Positions 9,854 through 20,564 of a DNA stretch of 64,000 bases are shown here, piece by piece. The DNA comes from Pisolithus tinctorius (Eukaryota > Basidiomycota > Agaricomycetes > Boletales > Pisolithaceae), in contig JANFAH010000002.1 in the NCBI GenBank assembly GCA_024663395.1, forward strand, positions 744,001-808,000, read 5' to 3'. A program made the translations under genes and the position numbers. Under the pieces are notes generated by a model that was given only the letters and a program-made list of their open reading frames with translations, was not told where the DNA came from and ran no database searches. The stretch's first letter is position 1. The number at the start of each line of letters is the position of its first letter.

Positions 9854-12800
9854 ATGCCTCTGGAAAAGCACACTACTACCTGTGAATTGTGTAGGAAAAT
9901 GTTCAAGCCGACTGGAATAGGACCTCATTGCAAATTGTGCATCAGGTGGGCTTGCAAAATGAATGAAGATCATGCTCACTTTGACCTGCTTCGTCGAGAA
10001 GGTACATAGGAATTTTACCAGTCGATTTTATTTCTGATTTACCACTGGATCAATTTGAGCAGGTGTTCTTACTGGTGGATCAGTGACAGGGCCCACTGTT
10101 GAGATGCATGCAGAGCCAGCACCAGGTAAGTTTCCTGCTACTCTCCGAATTGGACTCTCACAATTGTTAGCAGAGCCTGCAACATTCTGGCCCATGGTTA
10201 TGGATCTCGAGCCACCTGCTGGTGCTGACATGGGTGCAAATGATGAACTGAATGGTGCATGTCGATATGTGATCACATATTGTCCATGCCAATATGTTAT
10301 GCAGTTGCTGAACCCAAGGTTGATATCAACATTGTTGACAATATCTGAGTCGAATACCACCCAAATGTTGGAAAGCCAACTGTGAAAGTGCCATTTGCCA
10401 AGTTCACCCAAGGTCATGCACCCAAGACATACAAACCAGATCCATGCACTGCTCCATGGTACCTGTTCCAAACCCATCTCGACTTCAACCTCTCAGAATT
10501 CATCCATGATGCTGCTCTCAACAAGGAGCAAGTGAATTGTATCCTCAAGCTTTTGAAACATTCTTGCACTGAGGACTGGACTCTGAATAATTACAATGAT
10601 CTTGAGAGCACTCAGCAGGCTGCTTCGCACTGCATGACAGCAGTAAGTGGTGTCTATTCATTGTCATTGTCAACCCTAATTACATCCTAGCCCAGTTTCA
10701 GACAATGATAATAAGTGCACCGTTTGGAGGTGAGATGATGGAGTTTAAGATGTATTATTGTTTGTTGTGGGATTGGGCCTGTGATCTCTTGAAGGATTCA
10801 GGTGTGGGCCCATATTTTGTATTCGATGCTCGGTGCCTATCCAAGTTCAATGGTGCTTCATTTGTTCATTTCATTGATGAGCCATGGATGGCTAATGAAT
10901 TTTGGGATGTACAAGTATGTCATTAGTAGTCTTTGCATGCAACTTTGACAATTTTTTTTCAGAGTGATCTACCTTCAGATGGCAAGGTTCTAGCATTTGT
11001 TTTATATGCTGATAAAGCCAAGTTGTTGTCATTTGGTTGACAAAAAGGGTATCCAGTTGTTGTGCAGATTGCAAATCTACCTACTTGGATCTGTAATGGT
11101 GAAGGTTTAGGTGGTGGCCATGTAGTCGGGTGGTTACTGATTGTAAGTTCCTCTGTTGATAGCATTGAGTACACTGGTTGATTTTCTGTATTGTGCTTCT
11201 AATAGGTGAAGGAAGACAAGAAGTACTCTGGAAAGAAATCATTTGCCAACTTCAAGAATCGCATTTGGCATGAATCATTCAAGAAGATACTAGATACAAT
11301 ATCAGAGTACTCAAAAACTGGCTATTGGGTAAGGTGTTGGGATGGCGTTGCATGCTGACTTTTTCCTACTGTACCAATTCTTTCAGCTGATTATGAAGAG
11401 CAGTAAGTGGATATGCTGCCCAAAATATCACGAATGCAGGCTGACAATCTTTGTCACTCAGAGTGGTCATGGCACTCATATGTGGTGTGATGTCAAATCA
11501 CCCTTGCCCTGTTTGCCTTATCCATCGTGACGAGATATCAAAATTCCCTGAGGACTGTGAACATCGTACCAGTGAGAACATTTTCAAGACATTACAGGAA
11601 GCACGCTCACAGACCTGAGCAGACAGCAAGGAACAAATTCTGGTGAAACAGGGACTATGTGATGTAGATGTAAGTGGCTCATGCTGTTACCTTCCCTCTA
11701 GCTCTAATGGCCTCTAGAGTGCCTTCTGGGAGGTTGGGAACATGGATGTTTATCAAGCATTGTGTTGGGATAGACTCCATGCCAACTGTGCAGGAAAATT
11801 TGGCGATCATTTGTGGGGAGAACTTTTGAGGATTCTCGAGACAATGGGTCATCAGATGATGGGAAAAGTTGAACAGAAGTGCATCTATCTCGTTGCATGA
11901 AGCAGTTGTGCTAACAATTTACTAGTCTCAATGTGATGCCTCATTGGCATGGTCTCAATCATTTTGAGGAAGCACTTTCAGTTTCATACACAGATGGTCA
12001 AAAGTTTGAGGACCTATCCAAGGTATTGTAAGTGTCTTACCAAGCTCTGATTTCGCTGACATTTCCTGAACAGATAATCATACTCACCTGTCATGACATC
12101 TTCCCCCACGAGATGGAAAAAGACAGTTACCTCCTGTTATGCTGTCTGCATGCTTACATTGGGTTTGATATGTATACCACACTTGAATTACATATGACAC
12201 ACACACTTGCCACTGGGTGGGAGGCACTCGCTACTTTCAATTCATTGATTCAGGTCAGCTCTGCTTTCGATGTTGTAGCTCTCCCTCACTGTTTCCAGAC
12301 CAGAAATATGCAGAGAAGATGCAACATACAGGGAAAAACTAGAACTTTCCAAAGAACCATACCCATATGCATGTGTTTGATGACATTGAAGCCAAGGGTG
12401 TCACCCACAATTTCAACATGAAGCCAAATGAGAAAATGCATGGCCCCTTGAAGGAAGCTTATCAAAAACAAACAAACTTCAAGGACGTTGCTCAGCAAGT
12501 AAGTCCTAAATTGTTTGTTAGTATTCAGTGTGCTTGAACTTCTGTAGATTCTCAATGTTGATCATCTTGGACTGGTTCTTGAACATATTTGTTGCAGGAT
12601 TACAGAATACAATGCTTATGGGTTGACTGGAAAACCAACAAATCTGGATAACCTCGAAGCCATTACTGACGAACCTGAGGAGGAGTTTTTCCATGTCAAG
12701 TTTGGTAGCAAAGTGAAAGAACCGTTAACGTTCAAGGACATTGAGAAGAAGAGTGTTACTGACAATGCATTCAATCAATTCCATGGAAAGCTCAGTGAGT

Positions 12801-13382
12801 TCCTCAATAAACACTTCAACATTATAGGGAAGCCACTTCCTGGTGGGAAGCCCATTCAATTCCAAAGGAATGACAAGGTAAGATGAAACATCATTTTTGT
12901 TCAGTTTCTGGTATCTGTAATATTCACCAAAGATTGTGGAATATTGCTTTGTCAAAGTGAACTTCGAGTCCACCATTGATTGGTGTCAGTACACAGATTA
13001 TCTATGTTGCCATCCTAACTTCCACGGATGTCCTTGTTATGACTGTGTGCTTGTCAAGACTCAGGAGAAAGACATATTTGGGCGACTCATACTTTTGTTC
13101 AACTGTGTCATCGGTGAAGAAACCTTCCCTTTGGCCTTGCTACAGCCATATGATGCCTGGCTGATTGGGCAACAGCTCCAGAAGGACAACCACCTCAACT
13201 TCTGGGGGGTAGGTGTGCAACCATGCAGATCATCTGAAATTATTTCAGTCCACTTGATCATTCGCAGTGCCCTTCTATATCCAGATCATACAAGACTGGG
13301 TGAGTATCTCGTTGTTGACACAATCAACACTGAGATGTTCCTTCATGTGCAAATGATGCACAAAGTGGCAGGGCACCTCTGA
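9854..13382 (+). pseudogene. Plavaka transposase
   Basis: Transposase of the Plavaka group (family knowledge). The N-terminus MPLEKHTTTCELCRKMF..GPHCKLC is a Cys/His zinc-like motif. The body follows in broken frames and short introns: VPFAKFTQGHAPKTYKPDPC, LLWDWACDLLKDSGVGPYFV, LSKFNGASFVHFIDEPWMA, AFVLYADKAKL (11005-11035), GLGGGHVVGWL-like at 11100-11130, CDVKSPLPCLPY-type segment near 11485, LLCCLHAYIGFDMYTTLELH (12136-12200), FNMKPNEKMHGPLKEAYQKQ (12415-12475), ITEYNAYGLTGKPTNLDNLE, CYDCVLVKTQEKDIFGRL, and near the end EMFLHVQMMHKVAGH. In-frame stops (for example TGA near 10343) and frame changes show it is dead. Confidence 0.8.
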
Positions 13383-14197
13383 AATGGTCTATTCATATGT
13401 CGTCCTTCTGAAACCCTTTCATTTGAAACTGACAAGTCCCCCTTCTGATCATCAGTGTATTGAGGATCAACAAGCTGTCTAGCCCATGAAATAACAACAT
13501 TTTCATTACTTCATAGATCCATATGGCATATAAGGTTATTTTCCCTTGACCATAGTCACCTCCTTGCTTTGGTTCATTTATTACCTTACCGCTAATAATA
13601 TCTTTTTGTCTTTGAACCACAGAGATTTGCGAGTACACACTACTCTGAGATTGTTCATGTGAACATTCACAGAATGGAAGCATATGTGGAAGAAATGACC
13701 AGCAGTGACACGATCTCTACTGTGAACATTCAAAAGGTTCAATAAGATGTCCTCAAACTCTGGGCAGTTGTCAACTCATAACCCAGAATCAGCTGGGACC
13801 GGAAGAGCCATATCAAGGCTCTGTATGAAGGTGTTGTCCATTCGCTGAGGAGGGGCCCTGACCAGCCCCATCAATGTCATCACAACCATTGTTCTTCCTC
13901 TCAGTTTCTTCGACCTCAGGTCTCTATAATCACATCCATATCTGCTGACAAGATGCTGTTCTTCATGAAATTGCCATGCCTGGAACAAATTTCAAGGACA
14001 AGAACACTCTCCTCACTGGTGTTAGCAAAGGTTCCATTGGTGTTGAGATCTTAAAGGGCCTTGTTTCCAGCAGTGCCCATGTTGTTATCACCACTTCCCA
14101 CTACAGTCGCTCCACTGTGGAGTATTACCAAGACATTTACCAAAGGTTTGGTGCCCAGGGTTCAGCATTCACTCTCATGCCCTTCAATCAGGGGTCC

Positions 14198-15100
14198 TGT
14201 GAAGTACGGGTTTACCCTCGGAGTGACCGGGCTTCAAGACCGGGTGACAGGGGCTGAGTCCGAGTGGCCAGAGTCAAGGCCGAGAGACAGGGGCCAAGTC
14301 CGGTTGGACTGGAGTTGAGGCCGGAGGTTAGGGGCTAAGTCCGGAGGACCGGACTTAAGTCCGGGAGCGCGGGAACAAGGCCGGTAGCGTGGGAAACCGA
14401 CCGGTGTTGGAGTGCGCACAAGGGGAAGCCGGTCCGGGGTTGGATCTACCTCCCTTGGTCTCAGCTTATGTGCTGTACCCTTATGCAAGCCGGGGAGAGG
14501 TCCAGGACAGGGGCTGGGGATAGCTTAAGGCTCGGCCTTAGCTATAGAGTAGTCTCGGGGTGTAGTACGGAGTTGAGGGTAATACTAAGTTGATATTCTG
14601 ACTGAGGGTACTACGAAGTATGTACAGGGGTTAAATACATGAGGCCGGTCCGGGATAATGAACATAGAGCCGGACTTGTGAATAAGCTATTAGTGAGATG
14701 ATTAGCAAGACAAGGATAGCCACAGTGGCTATGCAGAGGCTAATAGCCAAAGTCCGGGTGACCGGCATACCGGGGTCAGACACAGGACTTGTACAGTAAG
14801 CAAGGTCTGATGAACAGGCTAGACTAAATATAGTACAAACAAAGGGAAACAGACCGGAGTTATGTCCGGGTGACCTGGACATGGACCTAGGAGGACCGGG
14901 GTGGAGCAGCGCAAGGCCAGGAGGCCGAAATGGACCGGAGATAGGGGTAAAACACCGGACTTGAGTTATGCAGGCTGGAGTTGAGTTATCTAGGGCTGGG
15001 ATTGGGTTTTCTAGGCCGGACTAGGACCGGACTTGACCGGAGATAGGGGCTAGGGGTCTGGACTGGGCTGAGTCTGAGTCCGGGAGTCATGGATATGACA
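14198..15100 (-). mobile_element. Solo LTR (903 bp) inside the FAS2 fragment
   Basis: It begins TGTGAAG and ends ATGACA (TG..CA), and is flanked by GGTCC at 14193-14197 and 15101-15105. Removing it and one GGTCC restores [15 protein letters not shown] of FAS2 exactly. It is rich in CCGG/CpG, unlike its surroundings. On the minus strand it starts TGTCATATCC and has a TATTTAAC-type box followed by CTCAGTCAGAATATCAACTTAG, which resembles the promoter-proximal part of the chromovirus LTR at 35474, so a related chromovirus in minus orientation is likely. Confidence 0.85.
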
Positions 15101-16045
15101 GGTCCAAGCAGGATGTCAAGGCACTCATCGACTATATCTATGCTACTCTTGGCATGGATCTCGACTACATCCTTCCATTTTCTGCCATTCCAGAGAATGG
15201 GTGTGAGATTGATGGCTTGGACAACAAATTGGAGCTTGCTCACCATATTATTATGCTCATCAACTTGCTGCGGATCTTGGGTGCCGTCAAGACCAAAAAA
15301 GCGTCCAGTCAGCTCGTTACTTGGCCTGCCCAGGTTATTTTTCTATTGTCACCAAACCACGGTCTCTTTGGCAATGATGACCTGTACTCAGAGTCCAAGA
15401 TCTCGCTTGAAACCTTGTTCAACCACTGGAACTCCGAAAGCTGGGGTGAATATCTATGCCTGGCTGGTGCTGTGATTGGGTGCATAACTCGTTAAACCCA
15501 GCTTGGCACCTACAACTAACTCCCATCTTAGATGGACCTGCAGTATGGGTTTGATGGATGCCACCAATATATTTGCTTGGGAAGTCGAAGCTTACAGTGT
15601 GCACACCTTCTCCACAAAAAAGATGGCATTCAACATCCTTGGTTTGATGCACCCACTGCTCTTTAGCATCACACAAGTGGAACCCATCTGGCAGATCTGA
15701 ATGGCGGAATAGATCATCTCCCAGACCTTGCTGACATCACTACTTGCATTCGGATGGACCTGAATAAGAAGAGTGAACTTTGCCATGCCATCACTCATGA
15801 CAATGCACTTGACTTCAAGGTCATCAATGGTGCTGAGGGGGAATGTGCACTCCAGAATGTTAATGTCGTACCTCATGCTAACTTCAAGTTTGATCTCCCT
15901 ACTCTCGAACCTGCTTCTGCCTTCGAGGAACTCAGCAAATCGCACAGTATCATCAACTCGGAAAAAGTCATCATCATGACTGGGTTCACCGAAGTCAGCC
16001 CATTCACAGACTCAGTGGGAGATGGAAGCTCGCAGAGAATTCACT

Positions 16046-16908
16046 ATTGAAGGTTGCATCGACATGGCATGGATCATGGGCTCTATTAAGCACTTTGACA
16101 GCCACCTCAAAGACGGTACTCTACATGTTGGTTGGGTAGATGCCAAGACAGGAGAGCCTGTGGATGACAAGGACATTAGAAGCCAGTATGAGAAGGAGAT
16201 TCTCAGTCATGCCAGTGTCTGTCTAATCAGTGTGTATCTCTCCCTTCCCTGTGATCTATTATTGAAGGTTGCATCGACATGGCATGGATCATGGGCTCTA
16301 TTAAGCACTTTGACATCCACCTCAAAGGTGATACTCTACATGTTGGTTGGGTAGATGCCAAGACAGGAGAGCCTGTGGATGACAAGGACATTAGAAGCCA
16401 GTATGAGAAGGAGATTCTCAGTCACACTGGTGTCTGTCTAATCGGTGCATATCTCTCCCTTCCCTGTGATCTATTATTGAAGGTTGCATTGACATGGCAT
16501 GGATCATGGGCTCTATTAAGCACTTTGACAACCACCTCAAAGGCGATACTCTACATGTTGGTTGGGTAGATGCCAAGACAGGAGAGCCTGTGGACAACAA
16601 GGATGTTAGAAGCTGGTATGAGCAGGAGATTCTCAGTCATGCTGGTGTCTGTCTAATCAGTGTGTATCTCTCCCTTCCCTGCAATCTATTATTGAAGGTT
16701 GTGTCGACATGGCATGGATCATGGGCTCTATTAAGCACTTTGACAACCACCTCAAAGACAGTACTCTACATGGTTGGTTGGGTAGATGCCAAGACAGGAG
16801 AGCCTGTGGATGACAAAGACATTAGAAGCCGATATGAGAAGGAGATTCTCAGTCATGCCAGTGTCCATCTAATCAGTGCATATCTCTCCTTTCCCTGTGA
16901 TCTATTGT
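16046..16908 (+). repeat. Four tandem copies of a 215-bp FAS2 unit
   Basis: Units begin with TTGAAGGTTGCATCGAC-type sequence near 16049, 16264, 16479 and 16694. Each encodes [27 protein letters not shown] and ends in the intron-like TATCTCTCCCTTCCCTGTGATC. The original gene would have one copy. Junctions share the ATTGAAGG / TTGTTGAA word at the unit edges. Confidence 0.85.
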
Positions 16909-16986
16909 TGAACTTGAAATGTAGATTCCCTGAATTGTTCTGTGGGTATGATCCCAAGGTGTTCAACCAGGAAAGAATTGATCCAT

Positions 16987-17640
16987 GACTGGCAAACTAA
17001 GTTATCTAGGTCGTCATGCTAACCCTGGGTTCTAACCAGTTTAAGCAGTACCTCGTTGACTCCACATGCACTGTCGTTCACATCACCATCCTGCGCTCAC
17101 TAGTGGCCTCCGTCATGCTGCTTCCCTGTGCCCCAATTCTGCAGCAGCCTACTATTTTATGTTCCATCCATTCCTAGCCCCTGCAATTGTCTGCCAAATT
17201 CAATATGCCTTTCCCCAGTAAGGATGGCATAGCCATGGATCTACGGTGACTTTCCCTTGCCATGAGGTTCATCTGACCTGATATTACGCACCAGCCCTTT
17301 GGTAAGAGGCATCATGGCTGCATTGCGGTGTGCTATTTTTTTGGTCAGGGTCAGTAGTGTATGCACCACTCCCACATTCAAAAGGTTGTCAAGAAACTGA
17401 TTGATGACCCCACTGCCCAGTCCCCTTATGCTCTGTCTATGTGTTCTGAGCACATCCATTATGAATCTCAGTGGGCACTCTCTGTCTGCACTCGCTGACT
17501 TGGATGAAGCCAACACTGGTGAAGGTAACCAATGGACCACAAGTGCATCAGCTGGGTCAAGAGACAACAGTGGTGGTCTTGCAGAGGCTCATACCTGTGC
17601 CTATGCAAATTCCTGCTCTTACTGACTGCTTCACAGGCAT
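16987..17640. other. Plavaka interior without recognisable gene
   Basis: Low-complexity-free, CpG-poor sequence. A plus-strand reading near 17365-17490 (KKLIDDPTAQSPYALSM, HIHYESQWALSV) looks protein-like and may be a further captured fragment, but I do not recognise it. Confidence 0.35.
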
Positions 17641-19082
17641 TGAAGGCTGTCTAACTGCAACTTGATGTAGAGAAATCCCACAATCAAGAGCTACTGGAGA
17701 AGAATACTGTCCTCAAGGCAAACAAAACATGCTGGTCTATGAAAGACATTCCCACCAACATTATTGCATATGATAGTGAGATCAAGATGCTTGGGAAGAA
17801 GTATGCTGTCATGATGGAGATGTTCTTGCCATGAACACCACTAACTAACACAATGTCTGAGTTGTCTATGTCCCCCACTCCTGTATTTGCAACAGCTGAG
17901 TGTTATGCCAGCGCTGCAGTGGAGGAACACAGTCTCATTGCAGAGCTTGACTTGATTCTCCCAGAACATCTACATAGATTGAGACATACACACTTCTTTC
18001 TCAACATCATACATTCACACTTGTTGCTTGGTTCTTCTGTACTGACAAGATCCTAGTTCACACAGGCAATGCAAAATGGTCATTCTGACATTCTCTACAA
18101 ACTACATGACAATGCCCATGAAATCTTTGGGCTACTGAAGAACCACTTCCTGCCAGTTGCATCTCGTCTCAAAGTTCCTGAAATCATCAAGATGCTTGGT
18201 GTTAATGATGTGGGCACTCCTAACCAACACTTCACCATCTGGTTCCCTTTTCTGTTCAAGGACATGAAGGTTGATGTGCACAAACCATTCATGAACTGGA
18301 AGCTGCTTGCTCTGGTGTGTTCAAAACTACTACCACTCTAAGTTTGCACTGATGAGGAAAAGATTTTGAAGGGAGCACTGTGGGGCAAGATGTCCCTCAC
18401 AGAAGGCTTTGTTCGTTGTGGTGGGCCAAGGACAAACAGGCAGAAATGGAAGGTCACTGCAGTGACACCGGGGTCTATTGCATGGGTGGCCACAGTGGTA
18501 AGTAAATTGCTTGCATCGATACAGCACTGCACATCACTGATTCAATCCCCATCATTATAGTGTATGTTTCTACTTTCACCCAACAAAGAGTTCCCAGGGA
18601 ATGGCTGCAGACAAATCTCAAAAATCAACTACTATCAAGTGTTCCGTGTGTACAAACAAGTGCTTATCACCAAGTGGACAGGTCATCACATCCAGAACAT
18701 TGTCACAGAGATGAATCACTTTGTGTTTGGGAATCCCAATGGGGCTACCAAGTCCAAGACCAGTGTGATGGAGGACCTGTCTGTGGAGATCAATGCTGCC
18801 ATGGCAGCAATGGATGCCACTGCATTGTCAGACAATGATACAGATGAGGTAGCTGCTGCTGATTCCAATGTTCATGAAAGTAGCTCTGGTCTGTCCACTC
18901 TGGATTCAGTCTCAATTGGCGATGTGAATGTTCACGTCATTGTGACATCCACCCCTGCTCCTGGCATGGGCAATACCACTGACTCAGCTACTGCCAATAG
19001 CAATAATGTGGAATCCAGTACTGGTACTACAGCACAGAATAAGTCTAGTGGATGTCATGGTAGAGGTAGACAGGCAAAGTAG
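17641..19082 (+). pseudogene. Second (non-transposase) ORF of the Plavaka element
   Basis: Unknown function. A helical/coiled-coil-like start (KSHNQELLEKNTVLKANKT, near 17674) is followed by MSELSMSPTPVF, YKLHDNAHEIFGLLKNHFLP, VASRLKVPEIIKMLGVND and FPFLFKDMKVDVHKPFMNWK. After short introns come MFLLSPNKEFPGNGC, YYQVFRVYKQVLITKWTGHH, VTEMNHFVFGNPNGATKSK and a Ser/Thr/Asn-rich acidic tail to the TAG at 19080-19082. Similar proteins recur in Agaricomycete repeats next to transposases. A stop after MEMFLP near 17833 and uncertain exon joins suggest decay, although the last exon (18564-19082) is open over 172 codons. Confidence 0.45.
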
Positions 19083-19199
19083 CTACTAATTGTCATTACC
19101 ATTAGTTGCAGGCATGTGTATTGTAATACTACTTGTATGCAATTTCGAAAATTTTGTCTAAGTCTTGAAAAGCTCCTTAAGAGGTGTTGACACTTGTAT

Positions 19200-19312
19200 A
19201 GAAAGATTGGTCATGTGGACTAATGGTAACACATGCTAAAGTAAGTCTCACTACTAGTTGGCACTAGACTAACTAACACCGAGTCCTTAGGTTTGAATCC
19301 TGATGAGAGCAA
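19200..19312 (+). other. tRNA-like / possible SINE head
   Basis: An A-box-like stretch (TGGTCATGTGGACTAATGG, about 19208-19226) and a B-box-like GGTTTGAATCC (19290-19300) are followed by an A-rich tail (AATAAAAAAT). The box spacing and the lack of a matching acceptor stem argue against a working tRNA. It could be a decayed tRNA-derived SINE. Confidence 0.3.
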
Positions 19313-19391
19313 TAAAAAATACTTAGTAATACTTACTAGTTAGATTGGGGATGGGTTGTATTAGTAAGGATTTCCATGTAAGGTGATACTA

Positions 19392-19727
19392 CACTGCAAG
19401 CATTTCACAATTTTTCATGACAGAACATGTTGAAAAAATTGAAAGAAGAGATACAATGTTATTTTGGATGTTTTCAAACAAAAAATCCAAAAGTAATATT
19501 TTATTTTCTTTGCATGTTCCCCCTGTAAACATAAATTGATGGTAATGACCATTAGCTTCTAGTCTAATGACAATTACTGTCAATTCATGTTTGCTGGTGG
19601 GGAAGGCAAAGAAAATGAAATATTATTTTTGAATTTTGTCTGTGAAATCATCTAATATAACATGGTATCTCTTCCTTCAATTTTTTCAACATGTTTGGTC
19701 ATGGAAAATTGTGAAATGCTTGCAGTG
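19392..19727. mobile_element. Palindromic MITE, 336 bp
   Basis: The two halves are near-complete inverted repeats starting CACTGCAAGCATTTCAC, each about 165 bp, with almost no loop. The flanking 3-bp CTA occurs at both sides (19389-19391, 19728-19730). It has no coding capacity. The 3-bp duplication would fit a PIF/Harbinger-type mobilising enzyme, but this is inference. Confidence 0.75.
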
Positions 19728-20155
19728 CTAATAGCATAGCATGTAGTAGACAAAGATAAGATAGATAGATTAAAATCAGAATAGAATAGAATTGTGGTCA
19801 GGTGATAAGATAAGATTACAAAAGGTAATAATATAATAAAATTTTTGTTGCCTTAGTCTGAAGTGTATTGCGATCCTTGGCTCTCATTGCAATACATTAC
19901 AAGTCCAATTATGGTAGGATGGCAGTGCCCAGGGTCTGGATGTTTGTCACATGACAAGGCTATCATAACAATCATTATAATTACATTATAATTGCATTGC
20001 AATGTAGGGGTGATGGCACTATGTTTGTACTATTGACCCCCAAATATTACCTTGCTATGCCATAGCAATGCCTATTGTAAGTCCGATTACATAGAAAACT
20101 TTAGTATTGCAATGCCATTTTAATTATGCATTTGATTGCAGGCATTGCAATCGGT
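19728..20155. other. GCAAT-rich presumed right end of Plavaka element
   Basis: No gene. It is AT-rich with many ATTGCAAT/GCATTGCAA words (for example near 19890, 20005, 20105, 20141). Confidence 0.4.
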
Positions 20156-20436
20156 TGTGATGCATTGAAACTAATATACAGATTTTCTGACATTCCTTTG
20201 ACGTTTCCCCTATGTGTCTCATTTCTGTTTGACCTAGTCATTACCCACACCTGTTCGTACTGATATTGTGTGCCTGCTACCTCTACTATAAAAAGGGCCA
20301 TGTATCTTAACATATGGGGATGATTTTCCTACCTACCTCAAATACAGACCTTGGTTTCTTGGAATTTCAAAGTAACCACAGGAAAGCTCCTTGTGTAGCA
20401 CTGTCGCAAGTGCCACACTTCACTGTCATCACTACA
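20156..20436 (+). repeat. Diverged 5' LTR of gypsy-A copy 1
   Basis: TGTGATGC..CACTACA, 281 bp. It aligns loosely with the 289-bp LTR at 24095, including TGCCTGCT..CTATAAAA, CCTACCTCAAA.ACAGACCTT and the terminal CATCACTACA. The start is inferred from that alignment. Confidence 0.6.
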
Positions 20437-20564
20437 TATTTTTTTCCAGCCTATACAGTCTAAAACCTAGTCCTTATATGATGCCCCACTGATACCTTCT
20501 CAACCATCTGCAGAACTGATCCCCTGTGGAGACAAGAGTAAGTATCCCACACTCAATAAAAGAA

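Larger units (their letters stand above)
13625..16986 (+). pseudogene. FAS2: Captured FAS2 (fatty acid synthase alpha) ketoreductase segment
   Basis: Host gene piece covering the ketoreductase region of fungal type I fatty acid synthase alpha. Readable: EIVHVNIHRMEAYVEEM, STVNIQKVQ, IKALYEGVVHSLRRGP, SSSQFLRPQVS, DKNTLLTGVSKGSIGVEIL (NADPH-binding Gly motif), HVVITTSHYSRSTVEYYQ, FNQGS, then after the solo [43 protein letters not shown] (KR active-site region), [69 protein letters not shown], and [14 protein letters not shown] repeated four times. It ends at [14 protein letters not shown]. The ketosynthase, ACP and PPTase parts are absent. It has stops, a deletion near 13965, and retained intron-like sequence after each EILSHA..LI, pointing to capture at the DNA level. 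Confidence 0.8.
9726..20155 (+). mobile_element. Plavaka (CACTA-type) DNA transposon, decayed, with captured FAS2 segment
   Basis: Plavaka transposase, a captured FAS2 piece and a second ORF lie in one orientation. Exact termini are not resolved. Both outer regions are rich in GCAATGCC/GGCATTGC words (9720-9745 on the left; 19870-20155 on the right), a plausible subterminal repeat. The left end also continues at 1060-1083, because the long-TIR element split it there. CpG is rare except in the inserted solo LTR. Later insertions are the solo LTR (14198-15100), the MITE (19392-19727) and possibly the gypsy-A copy at the right border. Confidence 0.55.

Noticed and set aside
13625..16986. Functional FAS2 gene
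   Set aside because: Only the ketoreductase region is present, with stops, a deletion, a solo LTR and a tandem repeat.
19200..19312. Functional tRNA gene
   Set aside because: No acceptor-stem pairing, no clear anticodon arm and atypical spacing of the internal boxes.
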